Source: Patiria miniata (Eukaryota; Echinodermata; Asteroidea; Valvatida; Asterinidae). Taken from it: a DNA stretch of 64,000 bases. The notes under the pieces were generated by a model. That model was given only the letters and a program-made list of their open reading frames with translations. It was not told the DNA's origin and searched no databases. The stretch is from positions 17,733,162-17,797,161 of the forward strand of contig NW_024037072.1 in NCBI RefSeq assembly GCF_015706575.1. The letters run 5' to 3'. Position numbers and translations under genes: made by a program. Below are positions 1 to 10,015 of the stretch, piece after piece (positions within the stretch are counted from its first letter, which is position 1; each line of letters begins with the position of its first letter).

Positions 1-186
1 TTAATGAGGGTACTTAAATGCATACACTGAAAGGGCTTAGCCCTAACAATATGTGTCAGAGGGCAATGCAAGAAGGCAAGGAAGAGTCCAAGCAGTGTCT
101 AAAGGATCCAATAAGACCACTTCAGATTGCAGACACCCCCCACACACACACCCTTTCAGAAAAGAAGTTTGCATTGGTGAGAGGGT

Positions 187-309
187 CTAGACTGCATGAT
201 CTGGAGACTGGGCAAATATGTCTATGGTCACATTTTTTCCACTTTCTGAGATTTGGAAGGGGCTTGAGCAGATCAGTGGAAGGCAAAACTTCAATTCTAA
301 AATCATCTT
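187..309 (-). CDS. Candidate terminal coding exon, family not recognised
   Basis: A good splice acceptor (gattttgtcag) ends at 310 on the minus strand. Reading in phase 0 gives about 40 codons that close with TAG at 187, ending in a polar tail with the sequence ISESGKNVTIDIFAQ. The phase fits the exon at 1222-1337, which ends in phase 0. A second frame is also open across the same bases and could run to a GTGTGT donor near 151, so the frame is not certain. I do not recognise a family. No AATAAA signal is visible between this stop and the window edge, which weakens the terminal-exon reading. Confidence 0.3.
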   Translation of the reverse strand, partial: KMILELKFCLPLICSSPFQISESGKNVTIDIFAQSPDHAV

Positions 310-1221
310 CTGACAAAATCTCATCATTGAAGATACTGTTTCAGTTTGTAGTACTTTATTAGATTTGAACTGGACAAACCACCCTGGCAAGCCTAGTGTA
401 TGTTGCAAGCAGGAGGTTGTGGGTTTAATTTATTTTCTAGCAAGCCCTTGAACAGCACTAAATATGCTTTTAAAAATTATGTCAGTTAATGAAGGGAAAT
501 GCCCAAAATTACTTTGGGGGTCAACAGTGGTCAGCACTAATGTTCACTGATGGCTGGTGATATGCACTGGCATTAAAGTAGAGTATATCATTTGCAGCTA
601 TCCAAAAAGTAACTGACGAAAGTATTGTTGAAAAACATTCTTGGTTTAAAGATAGTAGGCCTAATTGCATAAACTCCCTGTGAATTTATTCTTTCTTTAA
701 AATGCGTTTTTGGAGTATATATTCCATGGACGAATTTGGCAAAGCCGCAAATGGGTGCACGCAAGCATTGACATGACACACATGTGCACGCGGTTGCTAT
801 AATTTGTCGGTTCAGTGTGTGACATCGCGTAGCTGCAATCTGCTAAAATGAGACTGTGTCCCAGATGCTGGTTTCAGGGACAATTCAAAACATGACCTTG
901 CAACTTTTGAACTGAAACGAGATCCTAGAATTTTGTTTTACAAGCATCACTGAGCTAAAACTTCATCAGGTTAGTTGTAAAGCACCCTTCTTTAGATTTT
1001 GAGCACTCGTGTTGCTTCAAATGAAAAAAAAAATGCACAAATGATGCCTACTCTACATTTAAAGAAAATATGCTCAGCAATTCACTTACACTATAGAATT
1101 CAGTTTCAGATCTGGCATTACATTTCTACAGTACACAAAAGTATTATCCGAACTGAAAGCAGATTTTCTTGCTTTATGATTCATTCAGCAATAAGTATAC
1201 TGCATCTGTACACCTTCTAAC

Positions 1222-1337
1222 CTTCGGAAAGCTGAAAGTTCCCAACTCAGCCAAGCACATAAAGAATAAATTTGCACGCTCCAGTGCTTGCCTATGTCTG
1301 TTCGCATAAGTGTTAACACTAATCAATGGCAGGATGG
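1222..1337 (-). CDS. Candidate internal coding exon, helical protein
   Basis: The minus strand shows a strong pyrimidine-rich acceptor (ttttctttttatgccag) just before 1337 and a usable donor (AAG then GTTAGA) after 1222. The 116-base exon enters in phase 1, leaves in phase 0 and encodes about 38 residues containing NRHRQALERANLFFMCLAEL, which looks like an amphipathic helix. Length, phase and both borders behave like a real internal exon. The product is not recognised. It may belong with the candidate exons at 187-309 and 1763-1958, but no direct phase-compatible join to the latter is visible, so at least one more exon would be needed between them. Confidence 0.38.
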
Positions 1338-1762
1338 CTGGCATAAAAAGAAAACAGTACACAGGGGTGGAAGTCATTGTAAATATCAAATAATGATGAG
1401 TGTTGGTATATGTGGGCTAAGAATGCGTGGGTGAAGGATAAAGGACAGGTGATATGTTTACTAAATCATTATTGACAAATGCATCGGGGGACAAAGCGGG
1501 CTTGCTTTCCTGCTTGTACAGGAGAAGGTGCTTGAAAGGATTTCTTTCAGAAAAGCTTACAGTATACAGGTATCTGTGAATCGGTGGGATACTTGGCTGG
1601 ATTTGGACAGCATAGTGCAATGCAGCCAAAAAAGGCCATACAACGGCAATGGAATTCAGCACAGAATGGACATATTATATACCCGCAGGTGTTGCAGAAT
1701 TATTGAAAGAACACGTAGCTATCAATCATGTGAGAAATAGTACCTTTTCAAACTTTAGATAC

Positions 1763-1958
1763 GTAGAGTGGTGCAATTGCATGCATGTAAGTATTTTTGT
1801 GCAAAAAGTGTGCAATTAGCACATCAATCCACACCAGGCATTGGTACATTCGGTCCATGAAGTGTAACATGGTTTGATCATATTTATTTTCCTCTAAAGA
1901 CTTTTTTAATATCTCTGATGTGATATGATTTATTCTTTGCACAAAGTCAAAGACGTGT
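1763..1958 (-). CDS. Candidate coding exon, helical protein
   Basis: Acceptor ttcagttacag ends at 1959 on the minus strand. The following 196 bases are open in one frame (entering in phase 2) and encode about 65 residues with a strongly protein-like, helix-rich composition, for example HVFDFVQRINHITSEILKK and DQTMLHFMDRMYQCLVWIDV. The proposed donor (TAC then GTATCT) is weak; otherwise the frame reads on to a stop at 1748. I do not recognise the family. Joining it directly to the ATG exon candidate at 3786-3826 would create a stop codon, so the two cannot be adjacent exons of one message. Confidence 0.35.
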
Positions 1959-3769
1959 CTGTAACTGAAATATTTACATGTTCTGCAAATGCCACTGTTA
2001 AACTTTTTGGCATGCTTTTACTTTTTGGCATGCTTTTTCAGTCCAAATCAGATTGCCTAAAACTGCTATGTACTAATCAGTTTGACTATTAATTTACCAC
2101 AATAGCCGATATATTTATCCTCTCTGCTTTAATCATGACATTAACAAGAAAGAACACAAACATTCACCTACAGAATAGTAAAGAGCCACACAATTTGACC
2201 AATCAGGTTTCACTTCAGTTTGCAAGTAAGCACCTTGCTTGATCATACATATGTAATTATATTTTGTGGCTCTATGGAATGTCAGAACTGGTCAGGTTCA
2301 AGTAAAAATATCTTCACTTTCAACACAGGATGCTATCAATGAGGTCTCCACTTTTGAGGATTTTAAGCTAAGCCCTTGTTAAGTAAGCATAATTGAGAAG
2401 TCAGCCACAGTCAGATCAAAAGAAAGCTGTTGGGATTTTAGTGGGATTAGCCCAGGGATAATCCTTTCCCATGTACACAACACTGATTCCCCACTGCATA
2501 TAACTGTGCGCCTGAGATAAATTAGTGACAGCTGGGAAATCACAAAAGGATCTGCCTGATCACTGCCTGTGGTAAGATCCTGACCACAGCCAGCCAGCTC
2601 AGAGTTGGTGGAGGAAGTCCTTCAGCATGGAGAGTCCCCCCCCCCCCCTCCTCCCCCTTCCCCTTCCTACCTGAACTGAAGAAAAAAATGTAGATTTTTC
2701 CAAACCTATCTACCTCATTGCTGTGGCTTTGGCTTCAGGCCTCAGCCTCATATTTTTAGGCTCCTGAGCTGAAATGTTTCCATTTGCTGATTTCCTTTTA
2801 AAAAAAAACCAATGAATTGTCCAATTCGTTGGGTGCACCACGAAGCGACATATCGTCTATCTGTAGACTTTGTGCACGAGATACATCACTTCGTGGTGCA
2901 ACCGACAAATTTAACACCAAAATGAAGAATAAACAGTGAAATCTGGATAAGTCAAACCATATCATTTTCTTCAATAAGTGACTATTTGGCAATGTTTCCG
3001 TAGCCCTAGATGAATACCATGCCCCCAAAGAACTAAGATTTAGAAAATGGCTCATCTTTGTTGATAGACTCTGCTAAGTGTACGCAAACTCAATGTTTCA
3101 TAAGTCTGAAGATCGAGTCACAATCTTCAATCCAATCTCACGAAAAAACGCTCAATGCAATTGAATAACATTAGATTCTGACATTACATAATTATTACAA
3201 CTGCTGGCACATGGGCACTGACAGAAAAAAATGTATGTTTGGAAAGAAAACAGGATAGTTAATCAAAGTCAACATTTACCACCACTCCACATTCAACAAC
3301 ACTTCATGTAGTAACGATAGCCTATTTGATCTTTTGGACGGGTGACATTGACATATGGTTTTTTATCTATGACCAATAAATATTTCTGCTCCATGGATAA
3401 CATGCAGGCTAGCCTTGAGAAAGATATTTGCTTAGGGATTCCACAGAAAATCAACAGAGGTACATATCCGTTACATGAATTTAATCTTTTGGCAGTGCCT
3501 TTGGGGGTAACATATTATCTTAAGCTATGGGAGAAAGAGGAATGAATGAGCAATGGGAAACAATCATTTATGAAGCTGCCTTTCTTTGATTTACTGTACC
3601 AAGTGATCATTCGTCACTGACAAATAAATATGCTGAATTTCACATCCAACTCTCTCATGTACAATTCTTGAGGTGGTGACTGCATTTGCTGGAGGAAAAG
3701 ACTAATAACAGTAAATTAGTACAAAGTAACCTTGAAAACTCTAGCAGCCCAAGCCCATCCGCTCCGTTC

Positions 3770-4005
3770 ACAAGTACCCCCTCACCAGCAAAGAAAGTAC
3801 AGTTGGGGGTGACCGACCGACGCCATCTTGCCTGACTGCAACTTTGCCGCGACGCGCGGCCATACCACTGCGTGTACATAGTACAAATCCCCTGGTGTAT
3901 GTGCGTCACACGCAAGGAACGGTGCGCGTCAACCAGCTTAATATCCCACCCATGGGACGTCGTTGCTAGGTAAAAGGGCGCCCTCTTTCATTGGTGCACG
4001 GAGCC
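3770..4005 (-). promoter_or_regulatory. CpG-rich promoter-like patch with X-box and TISU-like start
   Basis: CpG dinucleotides are dense here compared with the A+T-rich surroundings. On the minus strand the sequence CAAGATGGCGTC (3830-3819) matches the TISU/YY1-type initiator around an ATG. GTTGCTAGGTAA at 3962-3973 resembles an RFX X-box, a motif common upstream of cilium genes in animals. The ATG at 3826 opens a short frame (MASVGHPQLYFLC) that meets a GTGAGG donor after 3786. This supports a minus-strand transcription start near 3.85-3.95 kb. An alternative is an internal exon of the gene starting at 4415, using a poor acceptor near 3890. Confidence 0.4.
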
Positions 4006-4271
4006 CATAGCAGGCAGTCAAGTAAAGCAACTAGATTTGTAGTCATACCAAGTTCTGGCATCAAGGTTAGGTTCCCATATATAGTTTTTGAAGTTACTTA
4101 TTCAAATTTTGACCTATGAATGATTACAATGAATTCAAATGCAGAAAATCTTCTTTATGACTTTTAATTTTTCCTTCAGGAAATTCACACAACATCCACA
4201 ATTTGCAATTTCAGCTATACTAAGAAAAAACAATCAAGTTTCAAAACCAAAGCTAGTAAGATTAAACTTAC

Positions 4272-4415
4272 TGTTTGTGGAGTACTTGGAGGATGCCCCT
4301 GTTGTGTATTTTCTCTCGGGTATGGCATGTACCGGCGGTAGGTGGATGCCAACCCCGCCTCCAAAGAAGACAGGACAACAACCACAAAAAGAGTGATCCT
4401 TGTGCACCGCATCAT
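4272..4415 (-). CDS. Signal-peptide first coding exon of a secreted protein
   Basis: The minus-strand ATG at 4415 (or 4412) begins a textbook signal peptide: MMRCTRITLFVVVVLSSLEA, with likely cleavage shortly after residue 24. A polar, proline-rich mature start follows (YRRYMPYPRENTQQ). After 48 codons the frame meets a perfect GTAAGT donor at 4271, leaving in phase 0. The basic start, hydrophobic core, cleavage region and donor together make this a convincing 5' coding exon. The mature part carries no family signature. Downstream exons should lie at lower coordinates; I could not identify them with confidence. Three CCAAT boxes about 700 bases upstream could be its promoter. Confidence 0.6.
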
Positions 4416-5099
4416 GGTACCAAAGAGGTACTAGTCACAATTGACCAGATAAATTGGTCTCAAGTTTAGAGAGGAGAATTTAACGGCAGTGAAAACACAG
4501 ACAACTTGGGCAATTTATCCAATGTGAGGTCCACAATCACACACTGGTGGGAATTCAGGCAATGTTTCTCCACAGCTTCCAACTCTGCTCAAGTCCAACA
4601 CCTTGGTAGGCTTCACAGTCTCACAGTCTGTCACTCAGCGAGGGGTGCTGAGTATCACACAACCAGTAATTTGATTGTAAGTGTGTACTCTGCGAATCAC
4701 AGCAGTGTTCTACATTCCAGCAGCAGCTCCGCTATAGCTCTCCCCTCTCCTCACCGATCATAAAACAAAAATTACATACTCTATTGTCAAGCAGTCATTT
4801 AGAACCACACAGATTATGACAGAATTACAACACTCCGCATGTTCTGGGCTCCACTGAACTTTGAAACTCCTGATGTGACGGTGGGTGTACTAGTGTCACT
4901 GCATTGCCACTCATCCCGTTGCGTGAACATATGAACTATTGACTCTTTTCAGAGAGCTTAGAAACTGCATAGATTTTTTTTTCTATGCTTGCATAGTATA
5001 CTGTGTCTGTATGGGGTCTGTTGTATGAGTGGGCCTATACACTGCATGATCACTCCAATTCCACACTAGCTCATGTTTATTCAACATCCTGTGGCGCCG

Positions 5100-5175
5100 T
5101 CCTCCAATGGGAGGACCAGGAAATGTCTAAGTGGTTCTTGATTGGCAGTGATAAGTTCCACAGCCAGCCAATAGG
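5100..5175 (-). promoter_or_regulatory. CCAAT-box cluster
   Basis: Three CCAAT pentamers lie within 70 bases: CCAAT at 5104-5108 inside the palindrome CCTCCAATGGGAGG, ATTGG (reverse) at 5141-5145, and CCAAT at 5168-5172. Clustered CCAAT boxes are typical NF-Y promoter elements. The cluster lies 5' of the minus-strand signal-peptide exon at 4272-4415, so it could drive that gene, with a transcription start between about 4.5 and 5.05 kb. Function is inferred from motif and position only. Confidence 0.3.
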
Positions 5176-5199
5176 GCAAAGGATGGGTGTGTCACTTCA

Positions 5200-7140
5200 A
5201 TAAAAACTTCAGGGCTCTAATGCCTTGAAAAGTTTATGACTGATTTCCTCTACAGCTATCTGCGTGTTCATATTGGCTTTGCCAAGTTTGCTAGTCAGTC
5301 TTGTTGTTTTGATCAATGTTGCAAAATTGAATTATGTAATACTTAATGGCTTCACCTGGAAACACATTCAAAAGTACGAACACCTGTTTTAACAACACCT
5401 GTTTTAACAACTAATCATTTTGTCAAATCAAACTGGACATTTTGCCATACTAAACCTTGGTCTCTTTCAGGCAACATAATTTTTTTTTTCACTTTCTGTG
5501 AACTCATTGTTAATCTACAGGCAAGCAGTTTTACCTGAAGGAAAGCTTATTCAGTCAACCAAGCACAAAAGCATCATACTGCAGCCTCCAGACACTCAAT
5601 AAAAACCTTTCAGCTTTTGTATCCAATCAATATTTTATCAATTCACCACAGGTGCTATAGAGAAACTATTACAAGGAAACTTCGACCATTTTAAGGATGC
5701 TGTGTGAACTACCAAATAATAATGGACTATACATGCAAGCCTATACTGAACTCTGGGAACACTAAATTTTCTCTTCTAACAAACATTCAACAGATTGTTG
5801 ATCAGAAAAGCAGCACTGGATTTGAAGTGTATCACAATCACAAGCTATTGGTGATTGTATCATTGACATTTTCAGCACATCACATATATTTAGGTTCCTT
5901 GCAAATTACACAATATGCCCTCTGCCTTTAACATAAAAATACTTACAGACAAGGGTAATTCAGGCTTGTGCTGGTTTATTACTGGTTTTTACACATCCAG
6001 TTGGTAATGTGGCTTGATGACATGAATCTGAGTGTATTAAAGTAAATTTAGTACTGGTAGGCCTACTTTGGTAGTATGTCTCTCATGGGGTGGGCCACAG
6101 TGTGAGCTATAGCAGGTTGTTATAAGACAAAGTAACTGGCCTGGGATGGGGAGGGGGGGGGCTAGTGTGGGATGGGGGTCAACCCCCCCCCCCACCCCGA
6201 AGTGTTTTAGTCCTGTAAGTGAACATGATTAACAGGTTCAACAGAAGTTGGGCTCCCCCTGTTACATCCAGCCCCCTAACCAACCCCCCCCCCCCCTACG
6301 GCCAAGAACCCTGGCTATGACGCTGCTATGTGGACCGTAAAGTAGGCATGATTTGTTTTATCCTGTACGTGCACAAAGTGATAGCGCCAATCGCATGAGC
6401 ATCAGGCGTGGCGGCGGCGGCAATGCGTTCAAATGTCTCTCCCAGTGGTTTCTCCCAACTCTTCCTTTCTTACAGTTGAGGGGATAGTTCTGAACGGCGC
6501 CAATATATACACCCATTATTTGAAACCCCAGGGGCGTATCCAGAAATTTTTGCAGGGGGGTTTCAGGCTCCTAAACAAAAATTAGGCCTATGTCCAATTG
6601 CTGCGGACAGGCGGACATATAATAAATATTATTACTACAATTAAGAGCAAAGGGGGGGGGGGTTCATACCCAAATCCCCCCGTCCCCCTCTGGATCCATG
6701 CCTAAACCTGTTGCCATTCTTACCATATTATATTGACAATATCAGTGGCTCCATCCATAGAGCGCTCCATCCATTCACCAAATAATTGTAAAGACTTCAA
6801 ACAGAAATCAGGAATTTGAGATGATGTGTGCACCTCCCAAAAGTAACCCCAAACACATTTCTCCCTATCAGATCACTGATTAAATATAATCTGCAAGCTG
6901 AGGCCCACCTCCTCAAAGTCTGACCTAGATTGGCCCGCAAGATTTGACAAATCCACTGACGACCGAATACATCAAGAAGCACAGGTATCGGAAGATCAGA
7001 AATGGTGACTTATTTCATACATCCTCCCCACGGCACGCAGCGGTCAGGCAACTGGGTTATGAGGTTCCCACACTGATAAAATCAATCAGGTTTACTAGTT
7101 TTAATAACGAAAGAAAACAGTTCCATTTCTTCATCCTCTG
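5200..7140. other. No gene seen; repeats and G/C tracts
   Basis: I see no supported exon. There is a small direct duplication (acctgttttaacaac twice, about 5385-5415), several runs of C or G (about 6145-6190, 6285-6295, 6650-6662), and a degenerate short inverted-repeat element at 6529-6703. Confidence 0.5.
6529..6703. mobile_element. Short TIR element of the CAGGGGCG...GGATCC type
   Basis: The left end reads CAGGGGCGTATCCAGAAATT. The right end, on the opposite strand, reads CATGGATCCAGAGGGGGAC. They share the ATCCAGA core and G-rich subterminal tracts. This layout is common among non-autonomous DNA transposons of animals, often hAT-like. The ends have diverged and I see no clear target duplication, so the family assignment is tentative. 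A fragment with the same flavour (tctggatccacc) occurs near 33000. Confidence 0.4.
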
Positions 7141-7143
7141 AAA

Positions 7144-7344
7144 TACACTGTAAAAACGTTGGGTAAAATACTGTTGGGCAATGCAATTTACCCGACATTG
7201 GTATGAAATTACCTCATATTGGGTTGAATTGGGTAAAAACTGTCAAACTATTGGGAAGAATTTGCCCAAGAGTGTAGGCAGTTGATAATTCGACCAGCAC
7301 TGGTCGAATTATCAACCCATTTTGCCCAACTTTTTTACAGTGTA
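7144..7344. mobile_element. MITE with TACACTGTAAAAA inverted ends
   Basis: The left end TACACTGTAAAAACGTTGGG and the right end, read on the minus strand, TACACTGTAAAAAAGTTGGG are near-perfect inverted repeats of about 25 bases that begin and end with TA, which suggests a Tc1/mariner-type TA target. The 201-base body is non-coding. It repeats the terminal motif inside (ttgggtaaa, ttgggcaa) and contains a perfect 17-bp hairpin at 7281-7316. The ORFs here are artefacts of the repeat. Confidence 0.65.
7281..7316. repeat. Perfect hairpin inside the MITE
   Basis: The arm GTTGATAATTCGACCAG is followed by a CA loop and the exact reverse complement CTGGTCGAATTATCAAC. It is a 17-bp stem with a 2-base loop, contained in the TA-flanked MITE at 7144-7344. 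Confidence 0.85.
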
Positions 7345-9160
7345 TAGTGTCACTTTATACTTCAATCCCTATGGCTACAGAATGCCAAGCTTTTGCAGCC
7401 ATATTTGCCTGAAGATCCAAGGGGCAGCAACATCTGTGCATTTTTCCCTATACGGTCGGTCGAACCATCTTAAATCATTTCAAGCCTTTAATGACAACTT
7501 TGAGACATGACAGGCCACAGCTACAAGACATAGGATGATGTAGTCAACTTGTAAGAACATAAATTGTGGGCTTTTCTGATTGGTTTGCAAACAAACGATC
7601 GAAGTGAAGCATTCCTAATGTCAATTGCAAGCCTCCTATGAGATTTGTCCACCATGATGTCAAAAATGTACGCTCTGGCCATAAGGGAGACTGGCTCACT
7701 CATGAGATGGAAAATGATGAATGAAGTACAATCCAACAGAATGTGTGATTTATTTATCAGGGTTCACCAGGGTGCACTTTGAAGCAGAATGTGCTGTGTC
7801 GGCCTTATTCAGTAGAAACATTTCAATATTTCGCAGTCAGTGATTTCTTCCTATTGATACTGGTGACTCTTTTTCCCCCACTAAAAAAAAACCCATTAAG
7901 ATACCTAGGTGAATTTAAAAGCATGGTTTGCTTGGTAACTGTTAGATGTAGGGCACATTAGTATACAGAGGAAGGAAAAGCCCCGGGGTAAAAGCATTGC
8001 AGGGTCTAACCTGTCAGATCTGGGCAACCTGGTCACAGGCATTTGAGCCCAATGTGCCAAGATGCCTGAATCATGGACTTGACATTTAAGCAAGTTTACT
8101 TTGCAGCATGGAGGGGGGGGGGGACAGCTCTCCTTGGCTTTTAGAGTTGGAGGGGGGAAGGTAGCTTTAACCTCCTTCCAAAAAAAATATATATAATGTA
8201 AAAAATATAAGATCAAGTCTGTTTGGATATATATATTTTTGAAAACACATGTGATACCAAACTCAGTTGATCCAACACCCAAATGACTGCATGAACACAG
8301 AAGAGCACAAGTGGCAGAAGCAAGAGGATAGGGGTGTCAGTGGGGCATTTGTGAACCCCTCCTTTGATTTTTTCCTTCACTCGCCCACTTTTGGATACCC
8401 TGCTTCAGTGATGTACATGTATGTGTACTCTGCTCCTCCATGCACTTTCCAAAATGTTTTGCTGCCATTGTCGCAGAGTCCTTAATTCTGGGATGAAAAA
8501 ATCCAAAAATAGAGTCATGGGCAGAGCGGCTCCCTTGGAGGGAGAATGGGGCCAGAGGGGGTGCAAAGAGGGGGTCAGGATGTCAAGTCTTGGGGAATTA
8601 GGCACAGAGAGAGGGGCACAACCCCTTGGCATGTCAGTGTGGATGTGGTTCTCATGGTATGGCAAGCTTTATCTTGAAGAGTCTTCCAGTTTTGGGTTTT
8701 TTTCCCACATCCATACGGCACCACACAGGGTTAAAGGATGCAGTGTTTGTAATATTGTCAAAGAAGATATAGTCTATAGCCTCTTGCACTGAGTCCTTAA
8801 GACTAAGGAAAACACTTCATGAACCCATTAATTCTACATGTCCAATTAGACCTATTACAAGACCTTTTCTTCCAATCAGGAAGCTTTCAAAGTTTTCAAT
8901 TAAAAATTAATGCTTTCTCTGCAAGTTGTTGTTGTACTGTTTACCCCCAAAAAGTCACACTTACCCTAGCAAATTTATTGCATACATCATCATCACCCAC
9001 TGAATCCACCCACAAGTTTATAAATTGCAAATTTGATCCTGTTTTCACTAGACTGGTCCACATTAGTTCTGGAATTTGGCTGACAAATTGAAGTGTCAGA
9101 AAAATATAGAGAATATGTCTTGTCGGATAAAATTCTGAACTTTGTGAAAGATGGCACGCA
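7345..9160. other. No firm gene; possible minor exon near 8.4 kb
   Basis: On the minus strand an acceptor (ttttttcatcccag) precedes 8486 and about 80 bases stay open in two frames, one containing DSATMAAKHFGKCMEEQ before a possible GTATCC donor near 8400. The frame cannot be fixed, so I do not call it. Otherwise there are only short G-runs (about 8109) and A+T-rich sequence. Confidence 0.3.
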
Positions 9161-9161
9161 C

Positions 9162-9340
9162 CCCTCTGTCACACCAACAAAATTTTAGCCAGAGGTCCTT
9201 CCTGATTATTGTGGTTGATCTGATGAATTTCAATGCCCAAAGGGTATAGGGTCTAGTTCCCTCCATCACTCTGTATCTAATGTGATGGGTACTACCCCGA
9301 GGAACCATAACATCTTCAAGGTGGCCAAAAAGTTTCACTT
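9162..9340 (-). CDS. Candidate exon of the ADAMTS-like gene, possible spacer-type strand
   Basis: The acceptor tttgttacttag ends at 9341 and the exon enters in phase 1, matching the exon at 9848-10015 which leaves in phase 1. The frame contains EVKLFGHLEDVMVPRGSTHH followed by IRYRVMEGTRPYTLWALK. This loosely resembles the start of the ADAMTS/ADAMTSL spacer (G-Y-x-x-V-x-x-IP-x-GAT-x-I ... YLALK), but the match is by eye and weak. The 3' border is uncertain: I used a GTGCGT donor after 9162, and an earlier GTAGTA near 9290 is possible. It could instead belong to an unrecognised domain or a separate gene. Confidence 0.4.
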
Positions 9341-9847
9341 CTAAGTAACAAACTGTCCCTTCTTTCTTCAGTGGAAGTTGTGGAAAGTGCCCAAATGCTG
9401 GCAATGTTTTTATGAATTGGTATAGGTATGTGAATCTGACAGAACAATGTCATAATGAAACAGGATTCAAAACCTGGATTTAAAATGAAACTTTCTAAAA
9501 TCGAATTGCTTCTCACTCAATTATAATTATCAGATACGATGTGATTAGAAAAATATTTACACTGAAGAGATTGATGTTTGCCATGTCGGTACCATATAGT
9601 GATCTCCTTCATTATGAGAAATAAAGTAGGTATTATTAGAACATGACAGCATGAGAAACAAAATAAAGACTAGACAATCAGTTCCAAACCACATTTGATC
9701 TCAGCAGCAGGTGATGAGGCATTACACCCTCCCACGACTGAACTTGCACTTATAATGCCTCATTTCCCCTTCATGGAAATGTTCTGAGACATTTTGATTT
9801 TTATAAATGGTAAATTTAGGCCTACCCTAGCACTCCAAGGCCATTAC

Positions 9848-10015
9848 CTTGTAGATATGAGGAAAATACTGTTGCACCATCTGGCCAATTTAGAGGGATT
9901 TTGTCTGATCTCAGATGAGAACTATGGTGACTTTCCAAAAACTGCCTGAGGAAGTCTTGTTTTACTGTAGAACCTAATGGCATTATATACGTGATATCCT
10001 CCATGCCACTTGAGG
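9848..10015 (-). CDS. Candidate internal exon, domain not recognised
   Basis: The borders are good: acceptor aaaatactgcag before 10015 and donor CAAG then GTAATGG after 9848. The 168-base exon enters and leaves in phase 1, which fits both the exon upstream (14809-14938) and the one downstream (9162-9340). It encodes about 55 residues including GMEDITYIMPLGSTVKQDF and KIPLNWPDGATVFSSYLQ. I do not recognise the domain. By position it should follow the cysteine-rich domain of the ADAMTS-like protein, but it lacks the CGxCGGD signature normally found there. Confidence 0.5.
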
